Assembly: GCA_030770545.1 (NCBI GenBank)
Contig: CM061106.1
Span: 1,312,001-1,376,000, forward strand
Direction: 5' to 3'
DNA length: 64,000 bases
From: Macropodus opercularis
Taxonomy: Eukaryota > Chordata > Actinopteri > Anabantiformes > Osphronemidae
Shown one piece after another: positions 38,626 through 49,400 of this stretch. Under the pieces are notes generated by a model. It did no database searches. It was not told the origin of the DNA and was given only the letters and a program-made list of their open reading frames with translations. Position 1 is the first letter of the stretch; the number at the start of each line of letters is the position of its first letter. The position numbers were made by a program, and so were the translations under genes.

Positions 38626-39493
38626 CACTAACAAGTCTAAAACAAATCACCTGTTTAGCCTTTCAGCTGAAACTGCAATCAGCAGTGTTTGAAAGGCTCA
38701 GGGTTGAAATCTATTCCATTTTGAATGTGTGGTTCACAGTTTTGACAGCAGTGTGTTAGCATTTGCAAAAAGTGCTGTAAATCCATAGTGTTGTGCAGGT
38801 TGTGGTTAAAGTCATGGGATAAGTGTGTAGAGTTTTGAAAACTGTGTTCAAGCAATGAAAAATGAACTAGAGTTTGGTCCACATGAACTGATGCTGTGCA
38901 GACTGTAGTTAGAGTTTTGCACATGTGACTTCAGTTGTGCCCACTGTCGTCTAGCAATCGTAAAAAACTGTAAACCTTTACAGTTGAAAGAATTTCAAAG
39001 AAAAGAGAAACATTCTGTCACATGATTTATTTCAATGTTTGGAACATAACAATTCTTTACTAAGGTAAATGAAAATTAGCAGTTTGCTTCAATAGTTGAT
39101 AGTCATTTATGGGAATTACAGTAATGAGAAGAAAAAGGTAGAAATATACTCTATATACTGTAATTTGATCAAATAATTGAGGGGCTGATCCTGCCTCCCT
39201 CTAGCATCAGGCCACAGGTTTTCACCAACATCACATCTAAAGTTCTCTCTTGCCATGAATCTGGGGAAGAACCTCATCCATCCCTGGATCCTCTGGACTC
39301 GTGTCCTCACATCCGGCACTGTAACTGTAACATGGCTTCCAGAAGAGACGTCTGGTCATGTGGGTGGTGATCAAACGCTTTCCACCTCTATTGCGTTGAG
39401 GAATATGGAGGAAGGTACAAAACTTGCCGCCCTTCTCCCTCCACAAACCCGTCGTCCTTGATCCATTTCCAAAATTACTCTTTCTGAGCTCTA

Positions 39494-39588
<95 letters not shown>

Positions 39589-39606
39589 GCATATATATAT
39601 ATGTAT

Positions 39607-39637
<31 letters not shown>

Positions 39638-40431
39638 TGGGCACTAACAAGTCTAAAACAAGTCACCTGTTCAGCCTTTCAGCTGAAACTGCAATCAGCA
39701 GTGTTTGAAAGGCTCAGGGTTGAAATCTATTCCATTTTGAATGTGTGGTTCACAGTTTTGACAGCAGTGTGTTAGCATTTGCAAAAAGTGCTGTAAATCC
39801 ATAGTGTTGTGCAGGTTGTGGTTAAAGTCATGGGATAAGTGTGTAGAGTTTTGAAAACTGTGTTCAAGCAATGAAAAACGAACTAGAGTTTGGTCCACAT
39901 GAACTGATGCTGTGCAGACTGTAGTTAGAGTTTTGCACATGTGACTTCAGTTGTGCCCACTGTCGTCTAGCAATCGTAAAAAACTGTAAATGTTTGGAAC
40001 ATAACAATTCTTTACTAAGGTAAATGAAAATTATCAGTTTGCTTCAATAGTTGATAGTCATTTATGGGAATTACAGTAATGAGAAGAAAAAGGTAGAAAC
40101 ATACTGTACATACTGTAATTTGAACAAATAATTGAGGGGCTGATCCTGCCTCTCTCCCTGGCAGTGCTCTGGACTTGTGTCCTCACATCCAGTACTGTAA
40201 CTGTAACATGGCTTCCAGAAGAGACGTTTGGTCATGTGGGTGGTGATCAAACACTTTCTACCTCCAGGCAGAGAAAAACTCCTCTATTGGGTTGAGGAAG
40301 GGTGAATATGCAGGCAGGTACAAAACTTGCCGCCCTTCTCCCTCCACAAACCCGTCTTCCTCTATCCATTTTCAAAATTACTCTTTCTGAGCTCTACCTA
40401 TACACACACACACACACACACAAACACACAC

Positions 40432-40464
<33 letters not shown>

Positions 40465-43400
40465 GGGGGGGGGGTCACTAACAAGTCTAAAACAAGTCAC
40501 CTGTTTAGCCTTTCAGCTGAAATTGCAATCAGCAGTGTTTGAAAGGCTCAGGGTTGAAATCTATTCCATTTTGAATGTGTGGTTCACAGTTTTGACAGCA
40601 GTGTGTTAGCATTTGAACAAAGTGCTGTAAATCCATAGTGTTGTGCGGGTTGTGGTTGAAGTCATGGGATAAGTGTGTAGAGTTTTGAAAACTGTGTTCA
40701 AGCAACGAAAAACGAACTAGAGTTTGGTCCACATGAACTGATGCTGTGCAGACTGTAGTTAGAGTTTTGCACATGTTACTCCAGTTGTGCCCACTGACGT
40801 TTAGCAATCATAAAAAACTGTAAGCCTCCTCAATGTCTCCCTCTTTCAAAATCTCACATCGACAGTATTTACGTTGAAATTAAGATGGATCAGAACGAAG
40901 CTGATGACTTTGAGTACGGCAAAACATTACTCAAGCTTCATTTTAGACCCGTAAGAACATGACGTCTCGGGCTTTACAATCCAGACCCCTACCGTTTTGT
41001 GAGCTACAATGGCTACTATTACAGCGATTATAATAGCACCACTGAATCAGAACCGCTTCGTTGTTGAGAAAGTTAAAGTATTTAATTAGGTGCGTTCCTG
41101 AAAACATGTAGTTGAAGAACATTTTGGGGTTGTAAACGATTTCAGTCTGAGTCATGTTACTTTTCTGGGCAAATTTGCCCCAGAATGAGTTTAGACACAG
41201 CTTGACCACCTGCCTTTAAGCAGTGTATGTTTACAGGATCCAGAGAGATGCCCTGATTCTCTTTGTAATCTTGGATGTATTTTAGCCTACTTGCCTCATC
41301 CGTGACGTCCGAAGGATAGCCTGAGGCTTCCTGTTTTCCCTCTAAAAAGGTATAAATATACTCTTTAAAAAGATCAACGCACTGTTCTTCAAAGTGCCAC
41401 ACTTCACAAATTTCTACGAGTTTGTAGCCTTTTTCTAAAGCTTTTGTAACCTCGGGGGTGACCCAAACACCCTCTAAAGCTCGTTCCTTGTTGTGACACG
41501 GCCCCTCCTGAAAATTCATTTCTGCACAGGTTTTTCACATTGCACCCTTTGCTAGATTTGTAAGGCAGCACTGGGAAAAACGGCCCCCTGGGGGATACGC
41601 TTTGGCTTTGACAAATCCAAAGTAACTGTCTAGAGTCTCTGAATACAATTTCAGAATGTCCTAGCGGGTAGGCGCCTGTGCAGTTGACGTAGGGGTACAG
41701 AGAAGTAACATCGATGTATCCTACAATTTCGTTCTCCCCGGCAGAATATCTCAGAGTCACGGGGCAGGTGCGCCCCCCGTACAGAGCTTTGCGTGGGGAC
41801 ATAGTTCAGGAACTTTGTAGCTTTTCAAAATCTCTTTCACATCATCGTGAGAACGCTTCATATCTTCCCACACCTGCTCGTTCACCACAACAAGCTTCAC
41901 TTTATACAGAGTCTGCAATTTCAACAGTCTCTCTTGACTTTCAGCATGCATCCCTTCAAAGGGTTTACCCGTTAAAGGGTGAATTCTGGGACCCTGAAAA
42001 CACTAGACAAGCGTGATAGAAACATCCCTCAAATTCATACACGATTTTCTTGCCGTTGAAAACGGAACGTTGAAAGGGATCCAGGCAGGCCTGTCTCGTT
42101 AATGAACATTTGTCTAAAGACCAAACAGGCCTTCTTGAGAATGTCAGAGTCATTGTTGCAGTTGCGAACGGCCTCTTTTCTAAAATCAAATGTGCTGTGA
42201 CGCACAATTTCGTACCAAATCATAAACTCTAGTCTTTTCTTCAAAGACATCTAATCCACGCCATAATACTCGGGGTCGGGATAAGGCCCTACATGGTCTA
42301 GATGCTCCAACGAGCTGACCGGTGTGGAAAATAGCCTTTACTGACTTTATCCTGGATACAGAATGTATGGATTGTGCATTGGTTTTTGATGAACCACAGG
42401 GTGTAACATCTTTTTTACAGAATCGTCATCAACAAAGGGGGAAGGCCTTGTTATAGTATCAGACAGAGCATTGACAATGCATAATAAATGTGGATTTAAA
42501 CAAAGATTGCCCACACAGGAGTTTGTAATGTGTGTGTGTGGCCTGCCTCTGGAGGTCAAGGCCCTGACCTTCCATTTCACATTCACTACCCTTAGTTTAT
42601 AAGAAAAAAAACACACACACCACACTCGTGGTGTTGTAAATGGGCGGGCACTCGCCGCCTCTCTCTTTTTATCTCTCAATTATTTTTTTTTGCGGTGGGG
42701 TCAATTTGACCCCACGAAGGCTGCACGAGGGTTAAAGCATGTGGCTCCAGATTCTGGCCGCTAGATGGAAGCATTGTATTAGAGTTGAGGTCAAGGTTCA
42801 GTCGTTTGCCTTGTTGCTATCACTTCAGATGCTTTTAATGGACTAATGTTGTAAATCAGATAAAATCATCACAGACTGTTTTTAACCATCATATATCTGG
42901 ACAAAGGCTTTAATGATTACTGAGCTGCTGTTGTCTCATTGACTAGATAAGGTGCAGGTGGTGGTGTGACTATAATATATTTGTATATGACCCGGCAGTA
43001 GAGGATGCACGTGATCGGGACATTTCCCATCAATCTGGTCGCTACTGGTCACCTGATCCCTCAGGTCATGGCGTTACAACTAGATACAATCAGAGGAGAA
43101 ATTCACAGTGATAATAATAATAGAGATTAGGAAAACAATACTGTGAATGCTTTAAAGTATTCACAGTCTGACAGAGGATTGTTGGTTGTCCTGAACTGAC
43201 AGGGATCTGACGTGTGTCGTGAAAAGAGAACAATGGGCAAAAGAAAAACGTTGAATTGTTTAGACACAGGGCGGCACGGTGGTGTGGTGGTTAGCACTAG
43301 CAAGAAGGTCCTGTGTTCGATTCCCGGAGGCGACCGTGGGCCTTTCTGTGTGGAGTTTGCATGGTCTCCCCGTGTCTGCGTGGGTTTACTCCGGGGTCTC

Positions 43401-46400
43401 CGGTTTCCTCCCACAGTCCAAAGACATGCAGATAGGTCAATTGGAAAAAACTGTGTAAAATGCCCGTAGGTGTGAGTGTGTGCGTGATTGTGACTTGTCT
43501 GTCTATATGTGTGGCCCTGCGATGGACTGGCGATCTGTCCAGGGTGTACCCTGCCTCTCGCCCAAAGCCAGCTGGGATAGGCTCCAGCACGCCCGCGACC
43601 CCTTCGGGGATTAGGCGGTAGAAGATGAATGAATGAATGAATGAATGTTTAGACACACCTTGACGTGGATTCTCAGTCATCCAGGTGAAGTTGAGTCATG
43701 GAGACTGGACTGGACGTAGAAATGTTTGCCATGGCTTATTGTCTGAAAGCACAACGCTGCCTCTGTAGCATCGCTCCCCATATTTGCATCATGACGTCAT
43801 CTCAGGCGCAGGTTCATTTGGCCACGACGGGGATGGATGTACAGGTGACGATAGCTATAAAGGCAGACGCTGCGTTGTTCCTCCGTCCACACCAAGAAAC
43901 TAACTACAGCAGGTGAGTACAGCAACAAATCTCAGTGGAGACAGGTTGGATGACAGCTCCCTGTAAAACATCAGTTAGTAAAACCAAAAGGAAACTGTGA
44001 TATTATTATTATTTCATAGTACTGGCATGATTTTAAGGTATTTATTGTTTTGTGAGTGTGTTTATTTGGTAGTAAACAAAGTGGAGGCTGCATAGAGTTC
44101 GTCTGTCTGTGTGACATCAGTGTCCAACTGCTGAAGGATTCACTGTCTGTAAAGTGTTAGAGTCAGTCTTCAAATGTTTGATATGTTTTATCCATGAACC
44201 ATAAAACGTGTTTTGAAGAGGAGTGTTTGTCGTGACGTTCGTCCATCTGCCCTGGTCTCACAGAAGAACTTCCTGTTCTGTTCCTGTTTGCTCTGTTGCT
44301 CATGTTCATATCGAAACACGCTGAAAGCACCGCGATCACTGGGTCACGGGTTTCATTTGACTGTCGAAGACTCTGCTTAGTAGCAGTCAGAGCTGCGTTC
44401 CACTAATGGGCCATTGAGAAGCTGGTCTTTAGTCAGTGGAAGGTTCTATGAGCTGCAGCAGGGGATGCGTAGCTCCGGTGACCGGACAGAGGGTCACGGC
44501 AGCCCATAGAAACAAGTCAGCATCACTCTGAGGGATGATGTTCTGCAGACGTAGTAGTTCTAGATGTGTGGTTCATGAGGCGTGGAGTCGTATACGCTGA
44601 AGGAAGGTCTTAATGTTTAATCGCTTCCTTTTGTCTGTGCTCTTTTCATGTCAGAACCTCCTCCACTGAAGAACGTGTAGAAGACAAGACTCTTTGACTG
44701 GGAGAGTTTCCTGCTGATCTGTGGTGTGTTCATCATTTGGAATTAATTTTATAATTTTACCTTCATGTTTAACAGCTGTTGTTTGTGTTATTTCAGGGAC
44801 CAGAGCTGCTTCTGTTCTGCTCATCAGTGAAGAGACTAAAGCCTGAACTACACAGAGTCACTGAATACTGACAAACCAAAACCTTAAAACCTCACAATAA
44901 TCTGAACACAGTTGTTTTAACTATGGTTAAAATTGCTCATTTAAATATAAACGGCCTCAGAAACAAGATCCAGGACATTTCTCACATTTTAACCCTTGAA
45001 CACATAGATGTGCTGGCTCTTAGTGAAACTAAGATGAACTCTCGGGCTAAGGATCTAAATATCGAAGGTTACGATGTGTTCAGGAGGGATAGAGAGGGCA
45101 AACCTGGAGGAGGTGTAGCTCTCTGTGTTAAAAAAGGAATTCAAGCTGTCAAACGGACAGACATAGGGCCTGATGATGTGGAGATCATCTGGGTTGAGAT
45201 TACTCTGGTTCGAGGCAAATCAGTCTTAGTGGGTTGTTGCTACAGACGACCACGTGCCGAGCATGTATATCTGGATCAAATCCGTAACAGAATTCAAACT
45301 ATATGCAAAGACAAAGACTTTTTTCTACTGGGTGATTTTAATATCAATTGGCTTTCAAATGCGTCTGAAAAGACAAAAATGGCTTCTCTTTGCTCTAATC
45401 AGAATCTGGAACAGGTCATGAAGCTTCCAACCAGAGTGAGTAAGGCAAGGACATTCACATGTATTGATCACATCTATACAAATGTTCTACAGCCTCGCTT
45501 TAACCTGACCTCAACAATCGTTGGCTGTAGTGATCATAACCTTCTTGTCATGACTGTAGACAAAATCAAAGTGGACAGAGCTCACAAGAAACAGTCAGAG
45601 CTGTTCTATTTCACACAAACAGATGCTAAAACGGTTAAAAAGGTCTTATCCAAGGACAATCGTTTAGAAGGGATGAGGGACAACTCTATCAGATGGCGCA
45701 GAGCCGAGGCCATGTGTCAGATAATCAACAAATGCATAAGTACATGTGTGTTTCCAGCTCAGTGGGCAGCTGGAGACGCAAAAGTCAGACAGGCCAGTTG
45801 GCTTTCAGCGTTAGGCACCGTCATGGAGGAAGTTATGTTCAGGCAGGTTCATGGGCACTTGGTCACCATAGACAAAAACAGGTTTAAAAATCAAGCAAAA
45901 TTCAAGGACACTGTGAAAAAAGAACTGAAGAAGAAGAAATCAGTAGGAGCTGTGACGAAGGATTTCACAGATGCCTTCAGGGTCCTCGATCATGATCGGC
46001 TGCTTAGCAAACTGAAACGTTACAGATTTTCAGAGTCTGCTCTTTCTCTGATGAAAACGTACCTGTTCTGTAGAAAACAAACCGTTTACTACAGTGGTTC
46101 TTCGTCAGGATACAAACACTGCGGCTTAATACACAGAGGCAACCTCAGCAACCTGCTCGGTTATTGCTGCTTTCCCCAAAAGTTTGGGAAAGGCCGAGGT
46201 TATCGTGGGCGATGCTGATGTGACGGTCTATTACTCAGATCGCCATGTCGAAAAGATATTTCCCGTGTTACAGCGTAACTTAGATTCTCTGCATCACCAC
46301 GTCCTGGGACACATCATGGCTTTATACAGTTCTCACTGTCAATTCATGGTAATGGGAAATAAACCAAACAGGTTTACAGGTTCCAGCACCTTACTGAGAC

Positions 46401-49400
46401 GACCTCTAGCCTTAAAAGCTGGATAGAGGACATTTTGACAACATTACACTTTTTATGTATCCGCCATTTGGAATATTTTACTGCACCGCTGGACGCGGCT
46501 TCTAACTGAAAGCTACACCAGCGTGTTCTGATAATCAAGCACTTACCAGCTTCACTGACGGTCCAGTCAACCTGTGAATGCAGTGAGTTGGTTTAGCTCT
46601 ACAACTTATGTACATTTGTGTTTTAGCTCACATCTTCTCTGTCCTGTAGTCACCAGCGTTTCCCGGTGCAGGTTTTTTTTCTGCTTTCTCCTGTTTTTTG
46701 GTTTGGTTAGTTAGTCAGGGTTCGCTTGATGTCTTCTCGTTCGTGGTTTTCCTGCTGGGGTTTAGCCAACGACCTAAGACGCTGTTTGGTTTGTTATTTT
46801 GGCCTGGGCTCAGCCTGAAGACATTCTCTGGCCTCCAGAGTGTTTAGTTTGGGGCCGGCAGGGTGTTGCTGTAAAAGATGAGGACAAAAACTCTCAGACT
46901 CATCTGGGTCGACCTGCTTCTCCAGCTCCTCGGACCTAATGCGAGACATCTCTGGAAAGAAAGAGACTCCAACTCCTGCATGAAAGAAAAATGACACTTT
47001 TCACTGGGAATAAATGTATGTGATTACATTGAGCCTTGTCCACAGCCTTAATGGAGTCTGAAAGGTTTGAACTAACCTCTCAGCCAACCCGTTGGTTGCT
47101 GGGTGATGGGTGCAGACCTGAAATGTTTGATAAGGGATTTCAAATGTTCATAAACTATTTTCCTTTGTTCATGCTCATGGTTGTTCATTTTTGTAGCAGA
47201 GATGATGTGTTGGTTGCTGTATTGTTGTAAACTAAATATGCTCTGGATAACGGTTGATTATGATTGATTTTAATTATGTATGAACCATTAAAGACTCATT
47301 TCAGAGTAAAGAGTTTCTTCTTCAGCTAATTTGCTGGATGTAGGTGTCACGTTTTTTGTAAACTGAGATGAGCGACAGAAAATGGAACAGGCTGAATCGG
47401 GCACCAAGGTTTAAATTTAACAACGAATTTATTTGACAATTGGTTCGTGAGGATGAGTGGAGTCGTGGCGGCCGCGTGGATACCGGGCTCGTCGGGATCT
47501 AAGGGGCAGAGAGACAGGTCAGTACAGGACAGGTAACGAGGCAGAACAGGATGTGGCCACGTTACCTTCTGAGTCGCCACACTGGCCGTCCGGACTTATC
47601 AGGAGTCAGCCACAGGAGGAATGAAAGGTTCCTTGATTGATTGTCCTGGCGGATTGAGGTGTGGGGAATGGGCGTGTGTCCGGAGGGTTATGGAGAGGAC
47701 GGTGAGGTCCGTGAGGAGAAGCTAGGAGATACGGTTAACTTGTATGGCAAGCCGCTTATATCAATAAACGTCACTTCCTACTGCGTCATGATAGCTGGGA
47801 CAGCGTATTGGACGATGTCAAGGTTGCTAGGACACCGTTTTCGACGCGCAAAAATGCTAACTGGACACCGCTTTGGACGGCGTCCAACGAGCCCCGTCCA
47901 ATACGGCGTTCCGAGCTGTTCACAGCGGCATTTTCTGCGCCGCTTTCGGTCTCGCAGGACCTTGTTTTTCTCCACCAATAAATTCTAAAGTAAAAATTGA
48001 CTCGATCCAATCACCAATGAACTAGAACAGTCCAAAGTAATAGAAAACGGATCGTCCTGATTACTCCCCGAAATAACCAGTGCTGGTGTGTGCTGCGTGC
48101 GGCAGGAGGGGAGATTCTCGCTCGGTAGCTCACATTATATTTCACCCCTTTCCTTTGTTTTTCTACCCATGGGAAACACTACAGTTACTGATTAATCTCA
48201 ATGTCTATGAGTGCTCTTGTTCTTGTGATTAACCCCTCCTACAACCAGCTCCTACTGTTTGGAGAACAGTTAAATCCTCCACACTGGAGAATTTCACTGG
48301 AACAACTGACAATTACATATTTCAACCTCTTCAAAGTACAAGGCAAAAGAATAAAATCTTTTGGGCCGCAGATGGCGTGATGGTCACTCCTGAACGGTTT
48401 ATTTTGTATTTCATGTGCTTTACAAGGATATGGTATGTACAGAAATTCTGTCAAAATAAATTGTAAATTTATACAGCATTTCCCTTATACACCTAGTGCA
48501 GGAGAGAATCACTATAGCACAGAATCCAAAAAGGATATGAGATTCTGGATTATTGGTATTCCATGTTCTCCTCTCAAACCACTTAAGGGGTCAAACTGTG
48601 CCTCAACCTGCTGCAATATGGCACCATCCAAACTGTGGTGGATATCAGGTAACACAACGGTGGCTGGCCAGTCTACCAACAATGCCAATTTATTAGGACC
48701 AGGAGCAGCAGCGGGATGTGGACGAGGAGCAGCAAAGATGTCCTGCATAGCCGTTGAACGTCTACCCTGTTGTTCAAGACAGCCTCTAATAAACAACTGT
48801 AGTGGGGTCATGTGTCTCTCCGTTCTCAAACCATGGTTGTTCCACTGCCTCTGGAAGTCTGTTAGAGCTCAGCGTGGTGAGGTTAGCAAACCACACTTAG
48901 AGATGAGTTCTGGATCTGGTCGCTGCTCGTGCGGTTGACCGGTCGGGGGCAGAACAGTAGCTTGTATGGTTTGTTTGTTCGTATTTTTTTTTTTTTTTTT
49001 TTTTCTTTTTCATTGAAGCGTGGAGTGAGTGCGAATGTGTGCAAACTTGTGATATGTACGCATGGATGTTCTGTTTCTACTGAGTGCATGAGGTGGTGAT
49101 CGCACACACACACCGGACGAGCTAGGCTAAACACCGGACCAACAAGCTAACAAGCAAGCAGCTAGCCGCCTGGCATCAGCTCAACCTTCCGAGTATGATC
49201 TACACAGGGGCCTTGTGGATTTTTGCATTATTTTATTTTGTGTTGGACTATTTTTCCACTTTAACAAGCGGACACAGCCTCCCGGATAATCCACGGATCA
49301 TATATTCCAGAGACCTGCTGCTACAGCTGCATCATTCCTCTCACCAGGACATCGTCATAAGTGAGTTACCGAAGGAGTTGCGTCGTACCAACACTTCCAG

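Larger units (their letters stand above)
37406..39986. mobile_element. Mariner-superfamily transposon 2 (middle of three nested)
   Basis: Left end 37406 and right end 39986 are flanked by TA (37404-37405, 39987-39988). Its own sequence is 37406-37681 plus 38973-39986, about 1.29 kb, nearly the same as element 3. It is interrupted near 'ataccaac-ta-aaacc'. On the minus strand at about 39319-39116 it keeps 'GWMRFFPRFMARENFRCDV', which resembles the C-terminus of DDE transposases of the IS630/Tc1/mariner superfamily. Confidence 0.88.
37067..40820. mobile_element. Mariner-superfamily transposon 1 (outermost of three nested)
   Basis: Ends are CAGTTTTTTCCGATTGCTAA on the left and its inverted form on the right, with TA at 37065-37066 and 40821-40822. 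Its own sequence is 37067-37403 plus 39989-40820, about 1.17 kb. It is interrupted at a TA in 'gatttatttaaatgtttgg', the intact site being visible in element 3 near 38010-38030. The right part carries a decayed transposase C-terminus on the minus strand and a microsatellite. Confidence 0.88.
35880..42330. mobile_element. Maverick/Polinton (adintovirus-like) fragment, internally interrupted
   Basis: Large self-synthesising DNA elements of this class encode a protein-primed DNA polymerase B and double-jelly-roll and single-jelly-roll capsid proteins. Here minor-capsid-like sequence on the plus strand (36463-37064 and 40823-40960) converges on polymerase B sequence on the minus strand (about 42260-40960). 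A further plus-strand coding-like stretch precedes it (35996-36256). The capsid gene is split by the nested mariner-type elements. Stops and frameshifts are present in the polymerase. No integrase or terminal inverted repeat was found, so both ends appear to be missing. It could equally be an integrated adintovirus relic. Confidence 0.7.

Noticed and set aside
38414..38759. Open frames rich in Tyr-Ile and Gly runs
   Set aside because: They are translations of a (TA)n/(TG)n/poly-G microsatellite inside transposon 3; parallel frames in transposons 2 and 1 have the same cause.
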